NCBI GenBank assembly: GCA_964584805.1 | Contig: CAZPAY010000002.1 | Location: forward strand, 62,001 to 126,000 | Direction of reading: 5' to 3' | DNA length: 64,000 nt | From: JABHIE01 sp964584805 | GTDB taxonomy: Bacteria > Planctomycetota > UBA1135 | Shown here: positions 50,736 to 59,520 of the stretch, in pieces | Layout: the number at the start of each line of letters is the position of its first letter | Position numbering within the stretch: the first letter of the stretch is position 1 | Translations under genes and position numbers: made by a program | The notes under the pieces: model-generated | The model's input: the letters and a program-made list of their open reading frames with translations, nothing else | What the model was told of the DNA's origin: nothing | Database searches by the model: none

Positions 50736-51643
50736 GTGCGGAAACAGCGCACGCAAACGGCCTCTTTTGGGCCAGCGCTCTTTCCGCTCAAACTCTCTCG
50801 GTGAACAACCTCAAAGAGGGGCAGACGGTTTTCGTTCAAATAAATGGTGTTGCCATTTTTCGATCTCGTGTCCCGATGGGGCTAGCGGGCGTGTCGGTTT
50901 GGTTTCAGGCGATGGAAACGAATTACGATGGATTGAGCAATTCTGTTGCCGCGGTGACGCTAGATACTTTTCGCATGGACACTTTCGAGACAACGATTGA
51001 TTTGTTCTGCTCGTATCTCAATGAAGCAATGGCCGCGGGCGACATTTGAGTGACCGGTCGCGTTGTCTATCAGGTCGGTGGCGCTGGCGAAGCGATTTGC
51101 GATACATCGAACCATTCGGCCGATAGTTTTATTTACTGGAGCGGCAATCGTTTCAGCGTGGAAGACGATAAGGAGTTTTACTCGATGACCGAAGTCAGTT
51201 GGTATGGCGCGTGTCTCTTTGCAAATTGGCGCAGCACTCAAGTGGGCCGGACGCCCTGCTACGACCCAACCACTTTTGACTGTAATTTTCTTGCGGATGG
51301 CTGGCGTTTGCCGACGGAAGCCGAGTGGGAATACGCTGCCCGTGGCGGCGAGCACAACCCCTATTACCAATACCCATGGGGAAGCAACACCATCACCACG
51401 GTCGATGCGAATTACGACAATACTTGGGGTGGCGCGTATGAAGTCGGGTTTTATTACGCACCCAATGGATATGGCCTCTACAACATGGCGGGGGATGTGG
51501 GTGAGTTTTGCTACGACTGGTACGACGAGGATTATTACTCCACCAGCCCTGTTGTGAACCCAGTTTGTCTTGTGCCAAACGGTCTCTTCAACGATGAGCG
51601 GAACTATGGTGTGGGTTTTCGTCTTGTTGCAAATTGGCGATGA
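50736..51643 (+). pseudogene. Decaying SUMF1/FGE-domain gene, copy 1
   Basis: Remnant of a secreted formylglycine-generating-enzyme-type protein. From 50762 one frame reads LSAQTLSVNNLKEG, nearly the same as copy 2's CAQTLSVSNLTEG, but its signal peptide is shifted: a GTG at 50736 starts a different frame (RKQRTQTASF). The body VTLDTFRMDTFETTIDLFCS, then an in-frame TGA at 51047-51049, then VVYQVGGAGEAICDTSN, MTEVSWYGACLFANW, GWRLPTEAEWEYAARGGEH and NMAGDVGEFCYDWYDEDYYS is classical SUMF1. The final GGSW block is missing, leaving VVNPVCLVPN and then NYGVGFRLVANW. A frameshift, a nonsense codon and a C-terminal deletion make a pseudogene likely. A shorter product from 51050 is conceivable. Confidence 0.8.
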
Positions 51644-51660
51644 GTAATGTTTTCATCATC

Positions 51661-51953
51661 ATGCGCAAGTTGCTTTACGCGAGTCTTCTTTTCACGCTCG
51701 CAATGCCTCTGTGTGCACAAACGCTTTCCGTTTCAAATTTAACAGAGGGCATGGCGACGACTGGTATGACGGCAATTACTTCAGCTCAACCCCAAGCCAT
51801 AACCCGGTTGGTCCAAGTAGCGGTCAATACCGCAGCGTGCGTGGTGGAAGTTGGGCTTCTCCCAGCACGGCTTTGCGCTCGGCGGATCGCCACAACCTAA
51901 GCCCAGATTATCAACACCGCCATTTTGGCTTCCGGCTAGTTTCGAAACACTAG
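51661..51953 (+). pseudogene. Decaying SUMF1/FGE-domain gene, copy 2
   Basis: An intact signal peptide MRKLLYASLLFTLAMPLCAQ and TLSVSNLTEG start in one frame (ATG at 51661). At about 51747 the homology jumps to another frame and reads the C-terminal end of the same family: DDWYDGNYFSSTPSHNPVGP, YRSVRGGSWASPST, RSADRHNLSPDY, HFGFRLVSKH. About 200 codons of the middle are gone, joined out of frame. This looks like a deletion between or within tandem copies. It ends 17 bases before hldD. Confidence 0.85.
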
Positions 51954-51969
51954 GCGTTACAATACCGCC

Positions 51970-52953
51970 ATGATCCTCATCACAGGCGGCGCAGGCTTTA
52001 TCGGCTCAAACATCGTGGCGGCTTTTGAAGACCGTGGCGAAAAAGTTTTGGTGTGCGACCGACTTGAGTCGGATGACAGGTGGCGTAATTTGGCTAAGCG
52101 CGATGTGGTTGATTTGATTGCGCCCGAAGATTTGTTTGATGCGCTTGATGCTGTGGTCGAAGAGCTGACGGCTGTTGTGCATATGGGTGCGATTTCGGCA
52201 ACCACCGAAACGGATGTCGACAAAATCGTCGAAAACAACATTCGCTTGACCCTCGATTTGGTCGCGTGGTGCACAGCAAATGATGTGCGTTTGATCTATG
52301 CATCATCCGCTGCGACTTACGGCGACGGCGCGATCGGTTTTGATGATGATGAGGGTTGTGAAGCTCTTGCGCGTTTACAGCCACTGAATGCTTATGGCTG
52401 GAGTAAGCACTTTGTTGATCGACGCATTGCCCGCCTCAAAGTCGATGGAGACGAGCTTCCGCCCCAAATTGCCGGCTTGAAATTTTTCAATGTCTACGGC
52501 CCCAATGAGGCGCATAAAGGCAGCATGCGTTCCGTCGTGCACGCCGTTTATGAGCGAGCCGCAGCGGGTGAACCTGCGCGTTTATTCCGCTCGCACAACC
52601 CCGATTACGCCGACGGCGGGCAGTTGCGCGATTTCGTCTGGGTCGGCGATTGCGTCGATGTCGTGATGTGGCTTTATGATCATGCAGAGGTGAGTGGCTT
52701 GTTTAACTGTGGCACAGGCCGGGCGCGCAGTTTTCTCGATTTGGCAAAAGCGGTTTACGCCGCGCTTGATCTTGAATTCGAGGTCGAATGGGTCGATACG
52801 CCCGAGACCATCCGTGAAAAGTACCAGTATTTCACCGAGGCAAATATGGGCAAAATCCGCGCCGCTGGTTTTGCCGCGGAGCCCACTTCGCTAGAAGATG
52901 GCGTCCGCCGTTATGTGACGCAGTTCTTGGCAACGAGTGACCCTTACCGCTAG
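51970..52953 (+). CDS. hldD: ADP-L-glycero-D-manno-heptose 6-epimerase
   Basis: Converts ADP-D-glycero- to ADP-L-glycero-D-manno-heptose for the LPS core. The NAD loop is MILITGGAGFIGSNIV, the family segment is VVHMGAISATTETDVDKI, the catalytic pair is Y-x3-K in NAYGWSKHFVD, and FFNVYGPNEAHKGSMRSVVH and DFVWVGDCVDVVMWL and FNCGTGRARSFLDLA are diagnostic of HldD. Length 327 is normal. It opens the sugar gene cluster and, with the neighbouring epimerases, implies an LPS-like surface polymer, consistent with a Gram-negative envelope. Its stop overlaps the end of the small membrane-protein gene on the other strand. Confidence 0.93.
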   Translation: MILITGGAGFIGSNIVAAFEDRGEKVLVCDRLESDDRWRNLAKRDVVDLIAPEDLFDALDAVVEELTAVVHMGAISATTETDVDKIVENNIRLTLDLVAWCTANDVRLIYASSAATYGDGAIGFDDDEGCEALARLQPLNAYGWSKHFVDRRIARLKVDGDELPPQIAGLKFFNVYGPNEAHKGSMRSVVHAVYERAAAGEPARLFRSHNPDYADGGQLRDFVWVGDCVDVVMWLYDHAEVSGLFNCGTGRARSFLDLAKAVYAALDLEFEVEWVDTPETIREKYQYFTEANMGKIRAAGFAAEPTSLEDGVRRYVTQFLATSDPYR

Positions 52954-53147
52954 CGCGCTGATAGGCGCGAGCAATAGGCAAAACAAAACGGCAAGACTGC
53001 TGGGTCATCGGGAATCATGCGGATGAGTTCCCAAATGATTTCATAGCCGTAAGGTGCGGCGGCCATGAATTCGCGCATGACAGGCGTGATGCAACCCAAG
53101 GCAAAGGCTGCGCTTGCGGCAAAAACCCAGCGGCTGCCTCGACTCAT
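52950..53147 (-). CDS. Small membrane protein coupled to the GT2 gene
   Basis: A 65-residue protein with one clear hydrophobic segment (WVFAASAAFALGCITPV) and a second weak one near the C-terminus (PAVLPFCFAYCSRL). Its ATG overlaps the stop of the glycosyltransferase gene (TAATG at 53145-53149), so it is probably translated by coupling. No family recognised. It may be a small partner of the GtrB-like glycosyltransferase, but a spurious frame cannot be excluded for so short a gene. Confidence 0.5.
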   Translation of the reverse strand: MSRGSRWVFAASAAFALGCITPVMREFMAAAPYGYEIIWELIRMIPDDPAVLPFCFAYCSRLSAR

Positions 53148-54088
53148 TAAAGCTCAGACTCACGCACGACATAAATCGGGCGCTGCTTGACCTCGGAGTA
53201 AATCCGTCCGAGGTATTCGCCAATCAGGCCGATGCCGAGCATATTGAGGCCGCCAATCAGCAAGATGACAACGGACACAAAAGTGATATTTGGGCCCATG
53301 CCGAAAACGCCCGTAAAGTGCGCGACGGTTAAAAGAACCGCGCCAAGGATGGACAAAATCATGGCCACAACGCCTGAAATCATCAAGACGCGCAATGGGA
53401 AAACCGAGAATGCCAGCAAGCCCTCAATCGCAATGCCCGACAAAATCCAGAAATTGGTTTTCTCTTCGCCTGCACCACGGGCGGGACGATCAAAGCCGAT
53501 TCCGGCTTGACGAAAACCCACAAAGGCGCGCAGCCCAGGCACAAAACGCCCACGCTCTTTCATGCTGACCAAAGCGTCAACGACAACGCGACGCATCAGG
53601 CAAAAGTTGCCGGCATCGAGCGGGATGTCGATATACGAAGTGCGTTTCCAGATGCGGTAAAAAAGCCACATCGACATCTTCTTGATCATGCCCTCTTTGT
53701 GACGCTTTTTGCGCTGACCATAAACGACATCTAAATTTTCATCGTCTAGTTTGGCCGCAAAATCTGCAATCATTTCGGGAGGGTCTTGTTGGTCGCCGTC
53801 CATCAAAACGACGCGCTTGCCACAGGCTGCATCAAGCCCACATGCAACCGCACCCGAGTGCCCGAAATTACGCGAAAGCGACAAGAACTTAAAGCGCGCG
53901 TCTTGCGCATGCAGCTCTTTGAGTAAAGCCAGCGACCCATCCTGTGAGCCATTGTCAATCCAGATGGCTTCCCAATCGTCGACGCCCATGCCCGCAAAAG
54001 TTGCGGCGATTCGCTCGGCCAGCGGGCGGATGTTGGGCTCTTCATCCCAAGAAGGGAGGACGACGGAGTATTGGGGTTTGTCGGTCAT
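53147..54088 (-). CDS. GT2 family polyprenyl-phosphate glycosyltransferase (GtrB/DPM1-like)
   Basis: A 313-residue inverting glycosyltransferase transferring a sugar from a nucleotide sugar to polyprenyl phosphate. The GT-A domain shows SVVLPSWDEEPNIRPL, AIWIDNGSQDGSLALL, LSLSRNFGHSGAVACGLDA and the D-x-D in VVLMDGDQQDPPEM, followed by KKRHKEGMIKKM. Two C-terminal helices (VLMISGVVAMILSILGAV, VVILLIGGLNMLGIGLIGEY) and the ending GRIYSEVKQRPIYVV are typical of GtrB/ArnC/YfdH. It lies behind the epimerase with 22 bases between them and ahead of the small membrane-protein gene. Confidence 0.94.
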   Translation of the reverse strand: MTDKPQYSVVLPSWDEEPNIRPLAERIAATFAGMGVDDWEAIWIDNGSQDGSLALLKELHAQDARFKFLSLSRNFGHSGAVACGLDAACGKRVVLMDGDQQDPPEMIADFAAKLDDENLDVVYGQRKKRHKEGMIKKMSMWLFYRIWKRTSYIDIPLDAGNFCLMRRVVVDALVSMKERGRFVPGLRAFVGFRQAGIGFDRPARGAGEEKTNFWILSGIAIEGLLAFSVFPLRVLMISGVVAMILSILGAVLLTVAHFTGVFGMGPNITFVSVVILLIGGLNMLGIGLIGEYLGRIYSEVKQRPIYVVRESEL

Positions 54089-54110
54089 GTGGAGCAGCGG
54101 TCAAACAGCG

Positions 54111-55061
54111 TTAGCCGTCGGCGGGTGGCCGAGCAGCGTTTACCATCCTAGTGAGGCCTTCGCGCAAAGTAACTTGCGGTTTCCAGCCGAGTAGACGCTC
54201 GGCTTTTGAAATGTCAGCCTGACAACGCAAAATTTCACCTTGGCGTAATTCCATCGCGCCAAAGTTTGGAGTGCCCGCGCCGATGATGTCGAGGACGGTT
54301 TCGACCATTTCGCGCACGGGGGTTTCGACGCCCGAGCCGAGGTTGATGACTTCACCATCAATGCCAGGTGTTGTCGCAGCGGCAATCATGCCGGCGACTA
54401 AATCGTCAACATAAATGAAGTCGCGCGTTTGCTTACCGTGAGTGGTGTCAAAAGTGCCATCGGCAAAACCTTGGCGAATCACAAAAGGCGTAAACCCGCG
54501 CGCCTGGTCGGGGCCGTAAACCACAAAGGGTCGCACAACAACAACGGGGCATCCTTGCGCCGAAGCGAGCATCTGCAAATGATGCGTCGCGCCAACTTTG
54601 CTGACTGAGTATGCGGAAACCGGAGCCTCGCGCTGCGTCTCGACATGCGGCACAGGGTTGTGGCCATACTCCTCATTCGTGCCACAGCGAACCCATCGTT
54701 TTAGGGATGGCGTCCAGATTGCGCGAGCGGTGGCGCGGGCATTGCCATAGTGGCTGGCGGCCATCGCGTCATCATTGTCGCGACTGTGCGATTGATCCGT
54801 GCGGCCGGCGAGATCGATGACGATTTCTGGCTCAAAAGCGGCCATTGCATCAAGAATCGCGGGGTCATCGAGCGAGCCTTCGAGCAAGTCAATTTCAAGG
54901 CCACGGATGTCATCTGGGTAGCCAGATTGCACCGTAGGGCGCACGCCATCGGCGACGAGCTGCTTGACGAGGTGTGAGGCGATGTAGCCGCCACCGCCGA
55001 CAACGAGAACGCGCGCATCTTTCAGCGCGGGCAGAGCTTGGGGGGAGTCTGTGGGAGCCAT
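54111..55061 (-). CDS. NAD-dependent sugar epimerase/dehydratase
   Basis: A 316-residue extended SDR enzyme from the ATG at 55061 (the frame is open upstream but reads through rfbF's territory on the other strand). NAD loop VLVVGGGGYIASHLVKQL, catalytic Y-x3-K in APVSAYSVSKVGATH, RPFVVYGPDQARGFTPFV, RDFIYVDDLVAGMIAAA and VINLGSGVETPVREMV. This pattern fits nucleotide-sugar 4-epimerases/4,6-dehydratases or 4-reductases of the CDP/dTDP-sugar type, but which is not decided by motifs. It diverges from rfbF with 63 bases between starts, so the CDP-sugar pathway is its likely context. Confidence 0.88.
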   Translation of the reverse strand: MAPTDSPQALPALKDARVLVVGGGGYIASHLVKQLVADGVRPTVQSGYPDDIRGLEIDLLEGSLDDPAILDAMAAFEPEIVIDLAGRTDQSHSRDNDDAMAASHYGNARATARAIWTPSLKRWVRCGTNEEYGHNPVPHVETQREAPVSAYSVSKVGATHHLQMLASAQGCPVVVVRPFVVYGPDQARGFTPFVIRQGFADGTFDTTHGKQTRDFIYVDDLVAGMIAAATTPGIDGEVINLGSGVETPVREMVETVLDIIGAGTPNFGAMELRQGEILRCQADISKAERLLGWKPQVTLREGLTRMVNAARPPADG

Positions 55062-55124
55062 GTTTCGGTGATATAGTATCGGCACATTCAGGTGTTTCCC
55101 TGACTGCAATCCAACATTAATACG

Positions 55125-55907
55125 ATGCAAGTAGCCATTCTGTGCGGTGGTCGCGGGACACGAATCCGCGGCGAAGTCGAAAACGCTCCTAAACCCATGG
55201 TCAAGATTGGGGGTTACCCCATGCTTTGGCACATCATGAAGATTTATGCTCACTTTGGGCATACGCAATTCATTCCAATGCTGGGTTTCCGCTCCTGGGA
55301 TTTCAAAGAGTACTTTTTGAACTATCACGCCATGCAAAGCGACTTGAAAATCACGCTTGGTAAAGATGGCGTGACCACGCAAATGTCTGAGGCCGACCAC
55401 GACGAGATTGGTTGGGATATCACTCTCGCTGAAACCGGCGTCGACTCCATGACGGGCGCGCGCTTGAAGAAAATCGAAAAGCACATCACCGATGATGTTT
55501 TCATGATGACTTACGGCGACGGCGTGGCTGAGATTGATATCGATGAGCTGGTAGCTTTTCATAAGTCACACGGCAAGATTGCGACGCTGACTGCGGTTGG
55601 CCCACCGAGTCGTTTTGGCGACCTTGAGATTGATGGCGGTCAAGTCAATTCTTTCCAAGAAAAACCTCAAATCACCACGGGTCGTATCAACGGTGGTTAC
55701 TTCGTATTAAACCGTGAAGTATTTGATTACCTCGACGACAGCCCCGACCTCATCTTTGAGCGCGAGCCTTTGCAAAACCTCGCCCGAGATGGCCAATTGA
55801 TGGCGTTTGAGCACGATGGCTTCTGGTTGCCAATGGACACTTTCAAAGAGTGGGACATGCTTGAGGGCATGTGGAACTCAGGTAAAGCCCCTTGGAAAAT
55901 GTGGTAG
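55125..55907 (+). CDS. rfbF: Glucose-1-phosphate cytidylyltransferase
   Basis: Makes CDP-glucose from CTP and glucose 1-phosphate, the first step to CDP-3,6-dideoxyhexoses. MQVAILCGGRGTRIRGEVEN and APKPMVKIGGYPMLWHIMKI are the nucleotidyltransferase signature. LGFRSWDFKEYFLNY, ETGVDSMTGARLKKIEKHI, DVFMMTYGDGVAEID and NGGYFVLNREVFDYL are diagnostic of RfbF. Length 260 is normal. No rfbG (CDP-glucose 4,6-dehydratase) of obvious identity is adjacent; one of the two SDR genes may serve. The lhgO-like gene follows 23 bases later on the same strand. Confidence 0.95.
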   Translation: MQVAILCGGRGTRIRGEVENAPKPMVKIGGYPMLWHIMKIYAHFGHTQFIPMLGFRSWDFKEYFLNYHAMQSDLKITLGKDGVTTQMSEADHDEIGWDITLAETGVDSMTGARLKKIEKHITDDVFMMTYGDGVAEIDIDELVAFHKSHGKIATLTAVGPPSRFGDLEIDGGQVNSFQEKPQITTGRINGGYFVLNREVFDYLDDSPDLIFEREPLQNLARDGQLMAFEHDGFWLPMDTFKEWDMLEGMWNSGKAPWKMW

Positions 55908-55930
55908 ATATCGCCACGCGAGGTAAATAG

Positions 55931-57049
55931 ATGACAGAAATCGATCGCATTCCTGTAGCCATTATTGGCGCGGGTGTTGTGGGTGCAGCTTGCGCCCGTT
56001 CTCTTGCTGACCGCGGTGGCATGGGTTTTGTTTTTGAGCGCGATTCGCACTCAGCGCCAGGCACGACCTCGCGCAATTCGGGCGTGATTCATGCAGGGAT
56101 TTATTACCCCCCCGAATCGCTTAAGGCTGAGTTGTGCATTGCAGGCAATCTCGCGATTTACGATTGGTGCGAAAAGCATGGTGTGGGTTGTCAGGCGCTT
56201 GGCAAAATGATTGTCGCGATGACCGAGGGTCAAGAAGAAGGCTTGGCCGATATTTACGCGAATGCAACCGCCAGTTGGGAAGGCCGTGGTGACTCCAAGC
56301 TTGAGATGCTCACGCGCGAGCAAGTCCTTGAGATGGAGCCGAGCTTGACCGATGCGCGTTGCGCGCTTTGGTCACCCCGCACGGGCATTGTTGATCCGCA
56401 TGAGCTGACCGATTCTTTTTTGCGCGTGGCCGAAGAAGGCTTCGAGGTCTTGTACCACGCAGATGTAACTGACGTTAAAGTTCTAGACGACGGCGGTTTT
56501 CAGCTCACGAGTAGCCGCGGCGAAATCCAAGCCGACATCGTAATCAATGCCGCAGGCTTGTATTCGGATGTGATTGCCGAGCATGTCGGCATCGAAGGCC
56601 GCACAATCTACCCTTGCAAAGGTGATTATTGGCAGTGGTCTCCAGCTGGGCGCGAGTTCACGCACTTGGTTTACCCCGTCAAAGAAAAGGGCGCTCCAGG
56701 GCTTGGTGTGCACCTCACCCTCGATCTGGCTGGCCGCGTGCGTTTAGGCCCCAATGCCTACTTCGTCGATAGCAAAGAAGACTTCTCACCCAACGAGGCG
56801 GGCAAGGCAGATTTCCGTAAAGCCGCTGAGGTTTTATTCGGCGCAATCCCTGACGAGGCAATGGCTTACGACATGTGCGGCATCCGCCCTAAACTGCGGG
56901 CCCCAGATGAAAAGGTCGAGAAAGACTTTGCCGTGGTCGAGCCTGTGCCTGGATTTATCGATCTTCAGGGCATTGAATCGCCAGGGCTGACTTCTGCAAT
57001 ATCCATTGGTGAGATGGTTGCAGATATGCTCGACGGCCGCTTGGGCTAG
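55931..57049 (+). CDS. lhgO: LhgO-family FAD-dependent oxidoreductase
   Basis: A 372-residue FAD oxidase/dehydrogenase similar to L-2-hydroxyglutarate oxidase LhgO. FAD loop VAIIGAGVVGAACARSLADR, then APGTTSRNSGVIHAGIYY and SLKAELCIAGNLAIYDWCE, the family's substrate-binding motif; IVINAAGLYSDVIAEHVGIE; YPCKGDYWQW; and a C-terminal MCGIRPKLRAPDEK with GIESPGLTSAISIGEMVAD. In E. coli it returns electrons from L-2-hydroxyglutarate to the quinone pool. Its place between rfbF and an RmlC-like gene is unusual and may mean it oxidises a sugar acid or has been swept into the cluster. The gene name is by similarity. Confidence 0.85.
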   Translation: MTEIDRIPVAIIGAGVVGAACARSLADRGGMGFVFERDSHSAPGTTSRNSGVIHAGIYYPPESLKAELCIAGNLAIYDWCEKHGVGCQALGKMIVAMTEGQEEGLADIYANATASWEGRGDSKLEMLTREQVLEMEPSLTDARCALWSPRTGIVDPHELTDSFLRVAEEGFEVLYHADVTDVKVLDDGGFQLTSSRGEIQADIVINAAGLYSDVIAEHVGIEGRTIYPCKGDYWQWSPAGREFTHLVYPVKEKGAPGLGVHLTLDLAGRVRLGPNAYFVDSKEDFSPNEAGKADFRKAAEVLFGAIPDEAMAYDMCGIRPKLRAPDEKVEKDFAVVEPVPGFIDLQGIESPGLTSAISIGEMVADMLDGRLG

Positions 57050-57065
57050 TTTGCGACCGAATCGC

Positions 57066-57551
57066 TTACATATGCTTTAAATCCCAGCAGTAGTCAATCT
57101 CATCTGAGAAAGGATCAATGCGATCCATCTCATCGGCGCCGTGAGGCTGGTCGGCGCAGTTAGCCACCAAGGCAGGCTTTAAGCCATAAGTCTTGTAACC
57201 ATTGGCCACGCCCACAGGGATGCGAATCAACGCGTAATTGTTTTCGCCCAAGAAGTGCTCTTCAATCACACCTTTGCTCGGCGAGCCCTCGCGCATGTCA
57301 CACAGCACCAACTTAATCATGCCGTAAGGCACGCAGTAATGCTGAGTTTGCTCGCGGTGGATGTGCCAACCTTTAATCGCCCCAGGCATTGCCTCGGAGA
57401 AATACACCTCACCAAACTTGGTGAAGATGGGGCTGTCGTTGCGCAACATGTGCATGATCATCCCGCGCTCGTCGCAAATCTTGCGCAAGGGCTGGACATA
57501 GACTCCTTCGATTTTGGAGCCTTGCGTTAATTTGGAGACATCGTCAGACAT
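57066..57551 (-). CDS. RmlC-like dTDP-4-dehydrorhamnose 3,5-epimerase-family cupin
   Basis: A 161-residue cupin. Family segments are EGVYVQPLRKICDERGMIMH, KFGEVYFSEAMPGAIKGWHI with HIHREQTQHYCVPYGMIKL, DMREGSPSKGVIEEHFLG and VGVANGYKTYG. KGWHIHREQTQHY contains the active-site His of RmlC in the KGxHxH setting. RmlC-type proteins epimerise 4-keto sugars at C3 and C5. It lies 9 bases after the SDR gene at 57561-58595, with which it is likely co-transcribed, consistent with making a deoxy or branched sugar nucleotide. Confidence 0.9.
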   Translation of the reverse strand: MSDDVSKLTQGSKIEGVYVQPLRKICDERGMIMHMLRNDSPIFTKFGEVYFSEAMPGAIKGWHIHREQTQHYCVPYGMIKLVLCDMREGSPSKGVIEEHFLGENNYALIRIPVGVANGYKTYGLKPALVANCADQPHGADEMDRIDPFSDEIDYCWDLKHM

Positions 57552-57560
57552 GGTCGTTTC

Positions 57561-58595
57561 TTAGTTAGTGCCAGAAAGGTCGGTGAAGTATTGAGGCAAA
57601 TCACCTTTTGCGAGGCGACCTTGCAGGGTCGTGAGACGAGTGTAGCGACCACCCTCGAACTCAGCTTTGAAGTTTTCGCGAGCGTTGTATTCGGCGAACA
57701 TCACCTCAACGGCTTTGGCGACATTCCATTCAAGCTGGAAGTTTGGCAAAACCTTGCCGAGCAAGTCAAAGCTAACACGGTAATCGCGAGGGTCATTTGC
57801 AGCCTCAGTCGCAATCGTAATCTCAGAGCCTGCGCACTGGTCGTGCACAATCTTGGCGACATCACGGATTTGGTAATTTTCAACATTACCGCCGATGTTT
57901 ACAGCTAAACCGCGCACATCTTCAATGGGGGCCTCAGACAAGGCGCAGAAAGCACGGGCAATATCGCGGCAATGAGCCAGTGGTCGCCAGGATGTACCAT
58001 CGCTCATCAATTTGACCTCGTCAATCGTCACGGCGTAGGCCAGCAAGTTGTTGACAGCCAAATCCGTACGCAAGCGCGGTGACTGGCCATAGGCGGTCGA
58101 GTTGCGCAATGAAGTCACGGCGAAATTCGCATCGCCTATCTTTTGTAACTCAGCCTCAGTATTGATTTTGGATTCAGCGTAAGCGGAAACAGGCGCGAAT
58201 GCCGCGCTTTCATCAAGAATGGTGTCGCCTTGGGCGCCGTAAACCGAGCAGCTAGAAGCAAACAAGAAACGAGGAACACCCGCAGCCTTTGCCATTTCAG
58301 CCGTGTGCATGACACCAGCTGTATTGATTTTGTGCGTCAACGCAGGGTCAAGATCGCCCATCGGGTCGTTAGAAATGGCGGCCAATGCCACGACAGCATC
58401 GATACCTTTCAGCATGTCAGCCGTGATGTCAAACACATCAGCGGTGATGTCTTCATCAGCAACAGCCGGTGTGCCGAACTCGACGCCGTCGTAAAGACCG
58501 ACATCGACGCCAGTTACGTGATGACCAGCTTTTTGGAAAACATCAATTGCGTGGGCACCAATGTACCCGCGATGACCAGTAATGAGAACGCGCAT
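57561..58595 (-). CDS. NAD-dependent epimerase/dehydratase
   Basis: A 344-residue extended SDR from the ATG at 58595 (MRVLITGHRGYIGAHAIDVF). Catalytic Y-x3-K lies in VSAYAESKINTEAEL; RNSTAYGQSPRLRTDLAVNN and DGTSWRPLAHCRDIARAF match a subfamily I associate with rfbF and RmlC-like genes in surface-polysaccharide clusters. VNIGGNVENYQIRDVAK is the C-terminal cofactor-region motif. It probably acts on a nucleotide sugar made by the same cluster, after rfbF, though dehydration, reduction and epimerisation cannot be told apart here. The 148 bases upstream contain no gene. Confidence 0.9.
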   Translation of the reverse strand: MRVLITGHRGYIGAHAIDVFQKAGHHVTGVDVGLYDGVEFGTPAVADEDITADVFDITADMLKGIDAVVALAAISNDPMGDLDPALTHKINTAGVMHTAEMAKAAGVPRFLFASSCSVYGAQGDTILDESAAFAPVSAYAESKINTEAELQKIGDANFAVTSLRNSTAYGQSPRLRTDLAVNNLLAYAVTIDEVKLMSDGTSWRPLAHCRDIARAFCALSEAPIEDVRGLAVNIGGNVENYQIRDVAKIVHDQCAGSEITIATEAANDPRDYRVSFDLLGKVLPNFQLEWNVAKAVEVMFAEYNARENFKAEFEGGRYTRLTTLQGRLAKGDLPQYFTDLSGTN

Positions 58596-58743
58596 GGGTT
58601 CAGAAGGGGGGTTGGGATTCAACAGGAGGTTAGCCGGCGCTCAGCCAGCGAGCCAATGAGGGTATTCGCCTCAATTGGGTATGGAGGATTCTACCCCACA
58701 AGACGCGCTTTAGCCGGAAATGGTTCCGAGAAAGGCTGCATAT

Positions 58744-59505
58744 TCATGAGTCGCGCGACCACGCCGCACCGAGCAATACTTCGTCTTTGCTGCTTATCAT
58801 TTCAAGGCGCAACGGCCATCCCGTTGTTGCGTCAAACTCCACCCAAGCCGATGCAGGCGATGGGGTAAATCTTTGTTTCATGAAAAACTCATAAACCGCA
58901 TCAGCAGGCCGGCCGAGCATGCGGATGACGGACTCCTCCCGCTCGATAGAGTGCCAAGTAAAGGCATCAAGTAAGCGCTTTAACCCTCGGCCTGGGGCGA
59001 TTGCGTTGCCCATTGGGTTGCCTAGAACGCCTTGGCTGGCCATCATGTCGCGAGCCTCTTGGATGTCAAAGGTGCTGGGATCGGGCGGCTCATTCTCAAC
59101 TTGCGATTCCATTGTGAACTTGCCGTCGTTAGCAGTCATGAGCATTTGCATCACGACAGGCTCAGGGAAGCCACCCATGATGGATACATATTCGCCGCGT
59201 AGGGTAAACGAATCGTCACTCGTGTATTTCAACTTTGCCTTGAAATCCTGAGAAAGCGACCGCAACCGCTGCTCAAGGTCGAGTTTCATCGACCAATCAC
59301 CCTCGTGCGGCTTTGCGTATTCGGTCAAGGCTCGCTCAACGATGGCAGCTGACTCTGGGTGTGCCACGCGGGCATCGACTTGTGGTGCGGGCGGTGCAGA
59401 GCTGCCCTCAGTCGTTAGGGCAGGCGATGGCGTAGGCTCGACAGTCTGCGAACAAGCATTCAATGCGAAGAACAAACCAAGTGCAAGGGGGAGGCGCGAA
59501 AGCAT
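58744..59505 (-). CDS. Predicted lipoprotein, probably LolA/LppX-like fold
   Basis: A 253-residue lipoprotein: lipobox ALNAC after MLSRLPLALGLFFALNAC, then a Pro/Ser/Ala-rich linker (VEPTPSPALTTEGSSAPP). The rest has strands such as DWSMKLDLEQRL, FKAKLKYTSDDSFTLRGEYV and SAWVEFDATTGWPLRLEMIS, which resemble the half-barrel of LolA/LppX-type lipid carriers; the segment HSIEREESVIRMLGRPADAV parallels MNFTDVKEAESTITLLGTPT in the Met-rich protein at 59595-60500, with the same overall order. Distant paralogy is likely. Function unknown; outer-membrane lipoprotein trafficking or lipid binding is inferred only from fold. Confidence 0.7.
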   Translation of the reverse strand: MLSRLPLALGLFFALNACSQTVEPTPSPALTTEGSSAPPAPQVDARVAHPESAAIVERALTEYAKPHEGDWSMKLDLEQRLRSLSQDFKAKLKYTSDDSFTLRGEYVSIMGGFPEPVVMQMLMTANDGKFTMESQVENEPPDPSTFDIQEARDMMASQGVLGNPMGNAIAPGRGLKRLLDAFTWHSIEREESVIRMLGRPADAVYEFFMKQRFTPSPASAWVEFDATTGWPLRLEMISSKDEVLLGAAWSRDS

Positions 59506-59520
59506 CCGCCAATTGTAAGC

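Noticed and set aside
51047..51049. The in-frame TGA in SUMF1 copy 1 as a selenocysteine codon
   Set aside because: The position is not a conserved Cys or catalytic site in the family, no selenocysteine insertion hairpin is apparent, and other lesions in the same gene favour a nonsense mutation.
58230..58868. A 212-codon plus-strand frame over the 58.6 kb intergenic region
   Set aside because: Antisense to the NAD-dependent epimerase and the lipoprotein ends, with no motif or signal; a shadow frame.
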